From Acinetobacter dispersus (lineage in GTDB: Bacteria; Pseudomonadota; Gammaproteobacteria; Pseudomonadales; Moraxellaceae): a DNA stretch of 64,000 bases. Positions 35,710-44,517 of the stretch are shown here, in pieces. Positions within the stretch are counted from its first letter, which is position 1, and each line of letters opens with the position of its first letter. The notes below the pieces were generated by a model, which was not told the origin of the DNA, searched no databases, and was given only the letters and a program-made list of their open reading frames with translations. The position numbers were made by a program, and so were the translations under genes. The stretch is from contig NZ_CP041970.1 of NCBI RefSeq assembly GCF_009884975.1, forward strand, positions 3,472,001-3,536,000, written 5' to 3'.

Positions 35710-36485
35710 ATACGATTGCCTGGTTAGGTAGACTCGTTATTGAGCGGATAAAGGGAATTGGTGCTGCCGCATTAATGCTCTTGCAAGTTTTATTTGCCAT
35801 GCCATCGAAAGGTGGATTTCAGCGTTTTGTCTATCAAATGTATCGTGTCGGGGTGATGTCCCTGCTGATTATTGCTGTTTCTGGTCTGTTTATTGGTGCT
35901 GTTCTTGGTTTGCAGATGTATAGCATTCTGGTCACTTTTGGTAGTGAGGCAATGCTCGGCACCGCAATTTCATTAACCTTGCTACGTGAACTCGCCTCTG
36001 TGGTTGCAGCATTATTATTTGCTGGACGAGCAGGTTCAGCATTAACTGCCGAAATTGGTTCCATGAAACAGAGTGAACAACTTGCCAGTATGGAAATGAT
36101 TGGTGTTGATCCACTTCGACAAATTGTTGCCCCTCGTTTATGGGCGGGTATTGTCAGTCTGCCGATGCTCACCGTGATTTTTGCAACTATTGGTATTATT
36201 GGCGGCAAGTTGGTGGGTGTTGATTTCTTGGGTGCGGATGAAGGTTCATTTTGGAGTGGTATGCAAAGCAGCGTGCAATTCTGGCATGACATTTTTAATG
36301 GCACTATTATCAAAAGCATTGTATTTGCTTTAATTTGTACATGGGTAGCGGTATATCAAGGTTATGCTTGTGATCCGACGCCAGAAGGTATCGCGACTTC
36401 GATGACTAGAACGGTCGTATATTCTTCACTTTGTGTATTAGGTTTTGATTTCGTGTTGACTGCGGTCATGTTCGGAGGGATTTAA
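35706..36485 (+). CDS. mlaE: Phospholipid ABC transporter permease MlaE
   Basis: The 259-residue integral membrane protein has about five hydrophobic segments. The conserved MlaE segment LRELASVVAALLFAGRAGSALTAEIG is followed by EQLASMEMIGVDP, where the coupling helix contacts MlaF. It forms the transmembrane core with MlaF and MlaD. It starts inside the mlaF stop and ends one base into mlaD, so translation is coupled. Confidence 0.96.
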   Translation: MNTIAWLGRLVIERIKGIGAAALMLLQVLFAMPSKGGFQRFVYQMYRVGVMSLLIIAVSGLFIGAVLGLQMYSILVTFGSEAMLGTAISLTLLRELASVVAALLFAGRAGSALTAEIGSMKQSEQLASMEMIGVDPLRQIVAPRLWAGIVSLPMLTVIFATIGIIGGKLVGVDFLGADEGSFWSGMQSSVQFWHDIFNGTIIKSIVFALICTWVAVYQGYACDPTPEGIATSMTRTVVYSSLCVLGFDFVLTAVMFGGI

Positions 36486-37162
36486 TGAAATCACGTACTA
36501 GTGAGCTGGCCGTAGGTATTTTTGTCATTATCTTCGGTATCGCTCTATTTTTTCTTGCAATGAAAGTTAGTGGTTTAGTCGGTACCAATTTACGTGATAG
36601 CTACAGCATGACAGCACAGTTTGATAACGTAAATGGTTTAAAAGCCCGTGCCAAAGTGACCATGAGCGGTGTGACCATTGGCCGTGTCGAATCAATTACG
36701 CTTGATCCTGTAACACGTTTAGCAACAGTCAAATTTGATCTGGATGGTAAGTTAACCAGCTTTAGTCCTGAGCAACTCAAAGAAGTGCAAAAGAATGCGC
36801 TTGAAGAACTGCGCTATAGCTCTGATTACCAACAGGCCGATGCTGCGAAACAAAAAGAAATGGAACAGCAACTTATCAGTAACATGACATCCATCACAAA
36901 TTTAGATGAAGATGCTTATATAATGGTTGCAACCAATGGTCTTTTGGGTGAGAAATATTTGAAAGTCGTTCCAGGTGGTGGGTTGAACTACCTTAAACGT
37001 GGTGACGTGGTTTCAAATACTCAAGGGACAATGGATTTAGAAGATTTAATCAGTAAGTTTATTACTGGTGGTGCGGGTAAAGCCACATCGAGCTCAACCA
37101 CAGCAGAAGGTGCTGCTTCTCAGCCAGCTACGGCTGAAGCAGAACCTTCTTTTGTTGAGTAA
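36485..37162 (+). CDS. mlaD: MCE-domain lipid-binding protein MlaD
   Basis: The 225-residue protein has one N-terminal membrane anchor (VGIFVIIFGIALFFLAM) and then the MCE domain (about 38-185). In that domain are the MTAQFDNVNGLKARAKVTMSGVTIGRV start and GLLGEKYLKVVPGGG near the end. MlaD hexamers form a lipid channel in the periplasm. As in other Acinetobacter MlaD proteins there is an inserted helical segment of about 45 residues (SPEQLKEVQKNALEELRYSS onward) absent from E. coli. The tail is Ala/Ser/Thr-rich. Confidence 0.96.
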   Translation: MKSRTSELAVGIFVIIFGIALFFLAMKVSGLVGTNLRDSYSMTAQFDNVNGLKARAKVTMSGVTIGRVESITLDPVTRLATVKFDLDGKLTSFSPEQLKEVQKNALEELRYSSDYQQADAAKQKEMEQQLISNMTSITNLDEDAYIMVATNGLLGEKYLKVVPGGGLNYLKRGDVVSNTQGTMDLEDLISKFITGGAGKATSSSTTAEGAASQPATAEAEPSFVE

Positions 37163-37181
37163 TTCAGGTTAGGAGATTGAA

Positions 37182-37814
37182 GTGAACACATTATTGAAAC
37201 AAACTCTAACAGCAAGCGTATTATCAACAATGCTTGCAAGTGCGGCATTTGCAGCACCAACAGAGACCCCGCCTGATTTTGTTAAACGTGTGGCTGATGG
37301 CTTAATTACGCGTTTAAAAGCAGATAGCGCTAAATTACAGAATAACCCTGCTTTAGTAAGAACGATTATTCGTCAAAACCTTGATCCGTATGTAGATTCA
37401 CAAGCATTTACACGTATCGTGTTAGGTACGTATGCGAATAATCAATATACCAACGCTGCACAGCGTGCTCAGTTTGAACAAAATTTCCGTGCGGTGATTA
37501 TTGAAAACTATGGTGGTGCTTTCGCTAAATATACCAACGAAAGCTACACTATGCGTCCTTTCAAGTCGACCAACAGCAAAAACCCTGTGGTGACTTTAGA
37601 CTTTTTGCATAATGGCGAGAAAATCCCTGTATCGTTCCAGTTAACAGACAAGGGCGATCAGTGGAAAGTACGTAATATCAATGTTTCTGGTATTGATCTT
37701 GGTTTGCAATTCCGTAACCAGTTCGCTGCAACTGTTCAGCGTAATGGTGGTGACATCAATAAAGCGATTGCAACCTTTAAACCAGATGCAGAAGCTGCAA
37801 CAAGCAAAAAATAA
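37182..37814 (+). CDS. mlaC: Periplasmic phospholipid-binding protein MlaC
   Basis: The GTG start has AGGAG six bases upstream. The 210-residue product has a signal peptide cut after AFA (about residue 24). The mature MlaC (toluene-tolerance Ttg2) domain includes the segment VLGTYANNQYTNAAQRAQFEQ and WKVRNINVSGIDLGLQFRNQF. MlaC ferries phospholipid between MlaA at the outer membrane and MlaFEDB at the inner membrane. It is the fourth gene of the operon. Confidence 0.95.
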   Translation: MNTLLKQTLTASVLSTMLASAAFAAPTETPPDFVKRVADGLITRLKADSAKLQNNPALVRTIIRQNLDPYVDSQAFTRIVLGTYANNQYTNAAQRAQFEQNFRAVIIENYGGAFAKYTNESYTMRPFKSTNSKNPVVTLDFLHNGEKIPVSFQLTDKGDQWKVRNINVSGIDLGLQFRNQFAATVQRNGGDINKAIATFKPDAEAATSKK

Positions 37815-37825
37815 GTAGGTGACGG

Positions 37826-38113
37826 GTGATTCAGTATATTGATCAGCAGTTGATTGTTTCTAAAACGATTAACTTTGCCAATGCAGAACAGATTTATCAG
37901 GCAGGCTTAAAGCATATTCAACAGCATAAGGATTTTCCTTTGATTGTGGATTTGGCTCAGCTTGAACAAGGTAATACTTTATCTTTGGCTGTTTTGGTGC
38001 AATGGTTGCGTCAAACACCTGAGAATAAAGGTCTGCATTTTAAAAATGTGTCTGAGAAAATGCTGAAGATTATCCAAGCCTGCCATCTGCAAGATGATTT
38101 GAAATTGATTTGA
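37826..38113 (+). CDS. mlaB: STAS-domain protein MlaB
   Basis: The 95-residue protein starts at GTG with AGGTG close upstream and consists of a single STAS domain (FPLIVDLAQLEQGNTLSLAVLVQWL). MlaB binds MlaF and stimulates the transporter. It is the last gene of the operon, and a terminator follows. The sequence is divergent, as usual for MlaB, so position is part of the evidence. Confidence 0.88.
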   Translation: MIQYIDQQLIVSKTINFANAEQIYQAGLKHIQQHKDFPLIVDLAQLEQGNTLSLAVLVQWLRQTPENKGLHFKNVSEKMLKIIQACHLQDDLKLI

Positions 38114-38129
38114 TTGATTTGGCAGAGTG

Positions 38130-38164
38130 AAAAAAAGAGAACTATTTTTAGTTCTCTTTTTTTT
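38130..38164. terminator. Bidirectional intrinsic terminator
   Basis: AGAGAACTA, TTTT, TAGTTCTCT lies between A7 and T8 tracts, after mlaB and before the stop of the gene ending at 38169. Confidence 0.9.
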
Positions 38165-38168
38165 ATCT

Positions 38169-38714
38169 TTATATTTTAGGGAAAGCAGAAAAGAGAGCTT
38201 CACAGCTTGGATATTTTTGATGTAATTTTTCTAAATAATAGCGTTGATCATATTCAAAAAAACCATCCAATAATTTGATGGTGGATGGGTTGTTACTGCA
38301 GCTTTTCGCTTTTCTATTCCATGCAGTAAAGGGGGCAATAGGATGATCTATCGATATGATGTTTTTCTCACATCGTAATAATGCCATAGAGCTGATTCGA
38401 TAATTGTTGGGAGCTGCATGGTCTACGGGGTAGGCAAGACCAATTACTAAATCATTTATTTTTATGGTTTTGGCTAGAAAATCACTGTGCCATAGTGTGG
38501 GTTTGGGTGCAAACAACATGCTGAGAAAATGCCGAAATACAAAGCGAGTATGCTGAAATGTAAATTGATTTTGGGTGTCAGAAGACTGCTTTTGTATAGA
38601 TTGAACACGTGCGATAAACACATCTTTGGGGGAGTGTGGTGCACATGCAAAAGCTGTTGAGATTGAAAGGATTATACTCAAAAAGAGAACTAATCCTTTC
38701 CTGTTTAGATCCAT
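38169..38714 (-). CDS. Exported protein of unknown function
   Basis: I start at ATG 38714, which gives a signal peptide (VLFLSIILSISTAFA, cut about residue 24). The longer frame reaches into corA. The mature protein has about 157 residues and four cysteines; the first is right after the signal peptide (CAPHSP), so a lipoprotein is not excluded, although AFAC fits a lipobox poorly. No family recognised. It overlaps the corA stop by ten bases and is likely co-transcribed. Confidence 0.65.
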   Translation of the reverse strand: MDLNRKGLVLFLSIILSISTAFACAPHSPKDVFIARVQSIQKQSSDTQNQFTFQHTRFVFRHFLSMLFAPKPTLWHSDFLAKTIKINDLVIGLAYPVDHAAPNNYRISSMALLRCEKNIISIDHPIAPFTAWNRKAKSCSNNPSTIKLLDGFFEYDQRYYLEKLHQKYPSCEALFSAFPKI

Positions 38715-39718
38715 TTTTTCCAACGGAAGTAAAACATTGGCAAGACTAAGAAGGCCATTAGAATACCGATGACAATCCAAAAACTGAGGCTGCCATGAGC
38801 AAAAGGTAGCACATCGGTGTTCATCCCATAAATACTCGCAATCAGCATCGGTGGCGCAAGCATGCTTGGTAAAATCGAGAATCGACGAATGGTATCGTTC
38901 TGCTCGGTATTAATGAATCCAGAGGTGGTATCCAGTAAGAATCGCACTTTTTGGAATAAGAAGGCATCATGTTCGACCAGCGAGCGAACATCTTCACTTA
39001 ATTCGCGAATGTCGGCATCATAAATGTGACTGCCTAATGCACGCGGGCGTGCTAAAAAGGTTAATACACGGCGTAAATCAATTAAACAGAGTTGTGCCTT
39101 TCCCAACATATCTTCTTGCTGGGCTAAGCGGGTAATCATGTCATCAAGGTCTAAAATTTTCTCGCGATGATGATTATTGAGGACTTCTGTGGAATATCGT
39201 TCCAAGTCCTTGTGGATATCTTCCAAGATATCCGCAAGCTCATCTAGCTTTGCTTCAAGTAAACCGAGCAAGATCCATGTTGGATCTTTATAGTCCATAT
39301 CATAGTCATTACGACGAGCGCGGGCACGGAATGCGCGGAAGGCAACCAACTTCTCACCACGCATAGTAAATAAGCGGTCTTTATGCAAGATAAATGCAAC
39401 CGTTTGTACCATTGCCAACATGGGTAAAGAGTCGTCTGCATCGCCATCGACTTGATAATTTTTATTCTTTGTTAAAAAATAGGTACTGATATGCAAAATT
39501 CCATCATCATCACGGTAAAATCGAGCAGATGAGGAAATGTCTTCAAGTGACTTTAGGGTCGGTAAGTTTTGCTCATAGGCATCCAAGACCCATTGTTGTT
39601 CTTCTTGGGATGGAGCGATAAGATCAATCCAGACCAGTTCAGGGTGGAGATCAAAACTTCCGTTGATGGTTGCATCTTCTAGACTACCGCGCTCTGTGGC
39701 ATAAAAGGCTTCAAGCAT
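38705..39718 (-). CDS. corA: Magnesium/cobalt transporter CorA
   Basis: The 337-residue protein has a large cytoplasmic N-terminal domain, then two C-terminal membrane segments. The signature YGMN (ASIYGMNTDVLPF) lies at the end of the first segment and forms the selectivity filter for hydrated Mg2+. The second segment is FWIVIGILMAFLVLPMFYF, and the basic end RWKKWI is typical. It works as a pentamer in the inner membrane. Length is normal. Confidence 0.94.
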   Translation of the reverse strand: MLEAFYATERGSLEDATINGSFDLHPELVWIDLIAPSQEEQQWVLDAYEQNLPTLKSLEDISSSARFYRDDDGILHISTYFLTKNKNYQVDGDADDSLPMLAMVQTVAFILHKDRLFTMRGEKLVAFRAFRARARRNDYDMDYKDPTWILLGLLEAKLDELADILEDIHKDLERYSTEVLNNHHREKILDLDDMITRLAQQEDMLGKAQLCLIDLRRVLTFLARPRALGSHIYDADIRELSEDVRSLVEHDAFLFQKVRFLLDTTSGFINTEQNDTIRRFSILPSMLAPPMLIASIYGMNTDVLPFAHGSLSFWIVIGILMAFLVLPMFYFRWKKWI

Positions 39719-39889
39719 GTCTTTTTTCCTCGCGCAGTCGATGTAAATTTTCGGCCTTTTACCGAAAAGCAGCGTGTATTTTAGACAAGGATGAAACGAA
39801 AAACACTTGCCTAAACGCTATTTTCTCAAAAATCTTGTTACATAGCCTACTTTATCAGCATGACAGTTATATAAAACGGTTTTAATTGT

Positions 39890-40474
39890 ATGAATTCTAT
39901 ATGTGTTTTCTGTGGTTCTTCTCTCGGTAATGACCCGATTTATCAGCAAATGGCACAGGCAACAGGTCAGGAAATTGCGGCACAAGGTAAAACCTTGGTT
40001 TACGGTGGTGGTCGTTCTGGTCTAATGGGTGTGGTAGCGGATAGTGCCTTGCAGGCAGGTGGGCGAGTGATTGGGGTCATCCCAAATGCTTTAGTGGATC
40101 GTGAGCTTGCTCACACGGGTTTAACTGAATTGCATATCGTCAATAATATGCATGAACGTAAAACTAAAATGGCTGAGCTATCCGATGCTTTTGTGGCATT
40201 GCCAGGCGGGGCTGGAACCTTGGAAGAAATTTTTGAACAATGGACATGGAGCCAACTGGGGATTCATCAAAAACCATGTGCATTTTTAAATGTTGATGGT
40301 TTTTATGATGACTTGATTAAGATGCTACACGCTTCAGTTGAGCGTGGTTTTAGTCAAGAACGTTTTGTGGATCGCTTAATTGTCGCTGAGCAAATTAAGG
40401 AAATTCTTGCCGCATTTTCGGCATATCAACCTGCGATCCCAAAGTGGATGTCGACAGCTGAAATTCAAGCTTAA
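39890..40474 (+). CDS. LOG family protein (TIGR00730)
   Basis: The 194-residue protein has the two signature segments YGGGRSGLMG and LPGGAGTLEE of the LOG/lysine-decarboxylase-like fold. Members such as YgdH relatives and plant LOG cleave nucleoside 5'-monophosphates (cytokinin riboside monophosphate in plants); the bacterial role is usually nucleotide turnover. A Nudix gene follows ten bases after the stop, an interesting pairing for nucleotide clean-up. Confidence 0.92.
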   Translation: MNSICVFCGSSLGNDPIYQQMAQATGQEIAAQGKTLVYGGGRSGLMGVVADSALQAGGRVIGVIPNALVDRELAHTGLTELHIVNNMHERKTKMAELSDAFVALPGGAGTLEEIFEQWTWSQLGIHQKPCAFLNVDGFYDDLIKMLHASVERGFSQERFVDRLIVAEQIKEILAAFSAYQPAIPKWMSTAEIQA

Positions 40475-40484
40475 GGAACAACTC

Positions 40485-40880
40485 GTGAAAATTATAACTG
40501 TAGCAGCTGCCGTCATTTTAAATGAACAAAACCAATTGCTCTTGGTGCGCAAGCAAAACACTCAGGCATTTATGCAAGTCGGTGGCAAGCTTGAAGTTGA
40601 TGAGGCACCTGAGGTCACGATGCAACGTGAAATTTTGGAAGAAATTGGTTGTGAATGTGAATTAACTCAGTTTATCGGTCAGTTTGAAACTGCTGCAGCC
40701 AATGAACCTGATCATGTGTTGGTGAGTTATGTCTATGCGGTTGAATTAAAGCAAGCGCCAAAAATTGCCGCTGAAATTGCAGAAATGAAATGGATTGAGT
40801 TGAATGACCAATCTACTTTATTGGCACCCTTAACGAAAGAAATTGTGATTCCATGGTGTCAGCAAAATCGAGTGAGTTGA
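40485..40880 (+). CDS. Nudix hydrolase
   Basis: I start at GTG 40485, with AAGGAA six bases upstream, giving 131 residues. The Nudix box is complete (GGKLEVDEAPEVTMQREI followed by LEEIG), so it should hydrolyse a nucleoside diphosphate linked to another group. Substrate is not readable. It follows the LOG gene in an operon and overlaps the convergent comF gene by 68 bases. Confidence 0.9.
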   Translation: MKIITVAAAVILNEQNQLLLVRKQNTQAFMQVGGKLEVDEAPEVTMQREILEEIGCECELTQFIGQFETAAANEPDHVLVSYVYAVELKQAPKIAAEIAEMKWIELNDQSTLLAPLTKEIVIPWCQQNRVS

Positions 40881-41523
40881 TTGCTGGATTTTGTGCGGCT
40901 GCTACGCAGGCACTGTAGATCTGCTGGCAGCCAAGTTGGGTCAGTACTTTAGATAAAGCACTAATCGAACTGCCTGTGGTGAGTACATCATCGATAATGA
41001 GTACTTTGCGATAACGAATTTGATTTGGTGGTGCAGCAATAAATTGTTGTTCAATATCTTCCAGTCGCTCTAAACGGGATAAGCCTTTTTGTGAGTGCTG
41101 CGCCAAGCGTTGTACTGGTTGCCAAACTGGCACATTCAAACTTTTGCTCAATGCTTTGGAGAGTAGAAGGGCCTGATTAAAGCCACGTTCTGTTAGTCGA
41201 TCAATCGAAATGGGCATAGGTACAATCGCATGCACTTTCGGTAGTTTAAGTTGTAATAGCAAACCATTTAACAGTCTTTGATGATGAAGTTTTTGCTCAT
41301 ATTTAAACTGTTGAATGATCCGATCAATCGGATAGTGATAATGGCATGCAACCAAGACCTGTTGCTGATTACGCTCGATACTTTGCTTTAACCAAGGCAG
41401 TTGTTGCCAGCAACTTTGACAAACACCAAATTGGCGTTTCATACCAATGTCGCAGAGACTGCACGGTGTAAAATAATCAAAAACTTGCTGTGCTGATATG
41501 CCAAGTCGTTTAAACATAGGCAT
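40813..41523 (-). CDS. comF: ComF family protein
   Basis: The 236-residue protein has an N-terminal zinc-finger-like Cys cluster (CSLCDIG...CQSC). A phosphoribosyltransferase domain follows with the PRPP loop KVLIIDDVLTTGSSI. ComF is needed for DNA uptake in naturally competent bacteria, Acinetobacter included. The start overlaps the end of recG by about 14 bases. The C-terminal 25 residues (after CVAAAQN) extend past the usual family end and lie over the Nudix gene. Confidence 0.88.
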   Translation of the reverse strand: MPMFKRLGISAQQVFDYFTPCSLCDIGMKRQFGVCQSCWQQLPWLKQSIERNQQQVLVACHYHYPIDRIIQQFKYEQKLHHQRLLNGLLLQLKLPKVHAIVPMPISIDRLTERGFNQALLLSKALSKSLNVPVWQPVQRLAQHSQKGLSRLERLEDIEQQFIAAPPNQIRYRKVLIIDDVLTTGSSISALSKVLTQLGCQQIYSACVAAAQNPAINSLDFADTMESQFLSLRVPIK

Positions 41524-43555
41524 ATCTTGGGGCTTCAGGCAGCCAGCGCTTTAATAGTCCTTCCGCATGTTGTGGGTAGTCCTTTAGAATTTGCTCTGCC
41601 ACATAATGTGCTTGGGTAAGCAAATGATCATCCCGTTCTAAACGTGCCACTCGAAAGCCCATATCACCTGTTTGCTTGGTACCGAGTAACTCTCCCGGGC
41701 CTCGTATTTCTAAGTCCTTTTCTGCAATGATAAAGCCGTCATTACTTTCACGTAAAATTGAAAGTCGTTCCTGACCATTTTGAGATAAAGGGGTTTTATA
41801 AAGTAAGGCACAAAAACTGGCGGTTGCCCCACGACCCACGCGACCACGAAGTTGATGCAGTTGTGAAAGCCCCAAACGCTCTGCATTTTCAATCACCATA
41901 ATCGACGCATTCGGTACATCGACCCCGACTTCAATCACTGTGGTGGCAATTAAGAGTTGGGATTGATTGTCTTTAAAAGCTTGCATAACACTTTGCTTTT
42001 CATCAGCCTTCATTTTACCGTGTACCAAACCAATGTTGATGTCTGGAAAACGCTCTTTAATCTCTTGATAAGTGGCTTCTGCAGCTTGCGCATCCAGCGT
42101 TTCAGATTGCTCCACTAAGGTACAGACCCAATAGGCTTGTTTACCTTCGCGGCAATTGCTGGCAATGCGTTGTAATACCTGTTCACGACGTTCTAATGGG
42201 ATCGTGACGGTTTGAATTGGGGTGCGTCCAGGAGGTAACTCGTCAATAATTGAGGTGTCTAAATCCCCATATGCACTCATCGCTAAAGTACGAGGGATCG
42301 GTGTTGCCGTCATCACCAATTGATGTGGCGTAAATTGGTCTGCACCCTTATTTCTTAAGGCAAGACGTTGATCGACACCGAAACGATGTTGTTCGTCAAT
42401 AATCACCAAGCCAAGTTTAGAAAATCCAACCGTGTCTTGAAACAGGGCATGTGTACCCACGATCAGTTGTGCATGACCCTCTTTGATTTGTTGTTCCGCT
42501 TGAGTTCTGGCTTTGCCTTTTTGTTTACCTGACAGCCATGCAACCTGAATGCCCAAAGGTTCAAACCAGCGTTTAAAGTTTAAGTAATGCTGTTCAGCTA
42601 AAATTTCAGTCGGTGCCATGAGGGCCACTTGCCAATCCGCCTCTAAGGCATGGCATGCCGCGACTGCGGCGACTAAGGTTTTACCTGCGCCTACATCACC
42701 TTGCACCAAGCGTAGCATCGGTTGATCTTGTTTAAGATCTTGCAGAATTTCTTTGGATACCCGCTTTTGTGCATTGGTCATTTGGAAGGGCAAACCTTCC
42801 AAGAGTTTCTTCGCGAGTACTTTACTACTACTAAAGCGTGGAGCAGCAATCTGGCGAATATAAGCACGTCGGGTGAGTAAACTGATTTGATGGGCAACAA
42901 GCTCTTCAAAAATCAGACGTTGTTGTGCTGGATGTGAACCTTGATTGAGCTGCAACATGTTGGCATCAGTTGGCGGCTCATGGATGTAATGCAACGCCTC
43001 TTTTAGTTGGTAGCCATTGCTGTATTTGCTGGGCAGTAATTCAGGTAAGTCATCACTATGATGCTGCAAGGCTTGGCGGACGTATTCACGCAGCTTGGGT
43101 TGAGTTAAGCCTTCAGTGCTGGGATAAATCGCCGTGAGTTGCGTCTTGGGTAAAGCAGTATATTGCTGAATCACTTGTATCTCAGGATGATAAAGCTCTA
43201 AACCACGTGCACCAACGCGGACTTCACCAAAAATCCGTAGCCGTTGCCCCATTTGAATACGGTCAGTGAGACCTTTATAAATATGGTAAAAGCGCAAGGT
43301 TACCTTGCCAAAATCATCTTGCACTAGGGCTGCAAGCGACTTCTTTTTCCCTGGGGGGAAATCGACAGAGCGGACTTCACCTTCAAGTAAATAACTTCGT
43401 CCAACGATCAGCTGATTCATTGGAATAATAGTGCTACGATCTTCATAGTCACGGGGAAGATGGAATAACAAATCATCCGTGCTAAAAATATGAAGCTTTT
43501 CTAAGAGGGTCGCTGCGGCAGCACCAACGCCTTGTAATTGCTGAACTGATGTCAT
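41510..43555 (-). CDS. recG: ATP-dependent DNA helicase RecG
   Basis: The 681-residue protein remodels branched DNA such as stalled forks and Holliday junctions. It has an N-terminal wedge domain (GVGAAAATLLEKL, LLFHLPRDYEDRS), Walker A RLVQGDVGAGKT, the DEQH box (VIIDEQHRFG) and MTATPIPRTLA. Motif VI, QLRGRVGRG, follows. The C-terminal LEIRGPGELLGTKQTG is typical of RecG. Length is normal. Confidence 0.97.
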   Translation of the reverse strand: MTSVQQLQGVGAAAATLLEKLHIFSTDDLLFHLPRDYEDRSTIIPMNQLIVGRSYLLEGEVRSVDFPPGKKKSLAALVQDDFGKVTLRFYHIYKGLTDRIQMGQRLRIFGEVRVGARGLELYHPEIQVIQQYTALPKTQLTAIYPSTEGLTQPKLREYVRQALQHHSDDLPELLPSKYSNGYQLKEALHYIHEPPTDANMLQLNQGSHPAQQRLIFEELVAHQISLLTRRAYIRQIAAPRFSSSKVLAKKLLEGLPFQMTNAQKRVSKEILQDLKQDQPMLRLVQGDVGAGKTLVAAVAACHALEADWQVALMAPTEILAEQHYLNFKRWFEPLGIQVAWLSGKQKGKARTQAEQQIKEGHAQLIVGTHALFQDTVGFSKLGLVIIDEQHRFGVDQRLALRNKGADQFTPHQLVMTATPIPRTLAMSAYGDLDTSIIDELPPGRTPIQTVTIPLERREQVLQRIASNCREGKQAYWVCTLVEQSETLDAQAAEATYQEIKERFPDINIGLVHGKMKADEKQSVMQAFKDNQSQLLIATTVIEVGVDVPNASIMVIENAERLGLSQLHQLRGRVGRGATASFCALLYKTPLSQNGQERLSILRESNDGFIIAEKDLEIRGPGELLGTKQTGDMGFRVARLERDDHLLTQAHYVAEQILKDYPQHAEGLLKRWLPEAPRYAYV

Positions 43556-43573
43556 CTCTGCTCAAAGGTGTGT

Positions 43574-44392
43574 ATGCATATTTTATTTATTGGTTATGGT
43601 AAAACATCTCAACGTGTCGCTAAACACTTATTTGAGCAAGGTCACCACATTAGCACAATTAGTCGCAGTGAAAAAACAGATTGTTACGCGACGCATTATA
43701 TTCAGGATATTCATCAGCTGGATTTAAGTAAACTGCCACCTGTTGATATGGCGTATGTGATATTGGCCCCTGCACAGAGTGGTATAGCGGCCTATCAGCA
43801 AACCTATCTCGACAGTGTATTACCTATTGTCAACGCACTCAAAGTACATCCCGTACAACGTATTGTCGTGGTGTCTTCGACCCGTGTTTATGGTGAAAAT
43901 GCAGGAGAGCGAATCGATGATGAATCGCTGATACAGCCTATTGATGAGCAAGGGCACATTCTTCGAAAGATGGAATTACTTTGGCAAGCGCATTATCCGC
44001 AACACAGTATTATTGTTCGCCCAACTGGCATTTATGGGACATCGATTGTGCGGTTAAAAAAGTTGGCCGAACAAACATTAACTTATCCAACGATTCATTT
44101 TAGTAATCGCATTCATATTGATGATTTAGCAAAGTTTTTAGCGCTATTAGTTAATTTATCTAAAGTGAAACAGAGTTATATCGTTACCAATAATACACCT
44201 TTGCCGATGCATGAAATCTTGTTGTGGTTTCAGCAGCAATTAAATTTACCACGTTTAAAACTATTGTCAGAACAACCTACAGGCAAACAAATTTACGCGA
44301 CACGCTTGGTAGACACAGGTTTCCGATTTGACCATTTGATTTGCTTTAATGACTATGCAGCAGCGTTATTGGTACATAGTAATGAAAAATAA
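43574..44392 (+). CDS. NAD(P)-dependent epimerase/SDR-like protein (YeeZ-like)
   Basis: I start at ATG 43574, with AAAGG five bases upstream. The protein has the nucleotide-binding glycine motif LFIGYGKTSQRVA at the N-terminus, then VVVSSTRVYGENAGE. That segment is the S/T...Y part of an extended SDR active site. IVRPTGIYG and NRIHIDDLAKFL follow. This set matches the YeeZ/NAD-dependent epimerase group. Product of about 272 residues; substrate unknown. It diverges from recG across 12 bases. Confidence 0.85.
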   Translation: MHILFIGYGKTSQRVAKHLFEQGHHISTISRSEKTDCYATHYIQDIHQLDLSKLPPVDMAYVILAPAQSGIAAYQQTYLDSVLPIVNALKVHPVQRIVVVSSTRVYGENAGERIDDESLIQPIDEQGHILRKMELLWQAHYPQHSIIVRPTGIYGTSIVRLKKLAEQTLTYPTIHFSNRIHIDDLAKFLALLVNLSKVKQSYIVTNNTPLPMHEILLWFQQQLNLPRLKLLSEQPTGKQIYATRLVDTGFRFDHLICFNDYAAALLVHSNEK

Positions 44393-44517
44393 TTAGATTA
44401 CACTGTAAAGAAAGTTTAAATAGTTGGTATGTATTTTGAATCTAAAATACGAACAGATTCCGTAAGGGAACCGCCTGAATTGAGCACATAGTTTGCTGCG
44501 AGGCGTAAAGGTGATAC

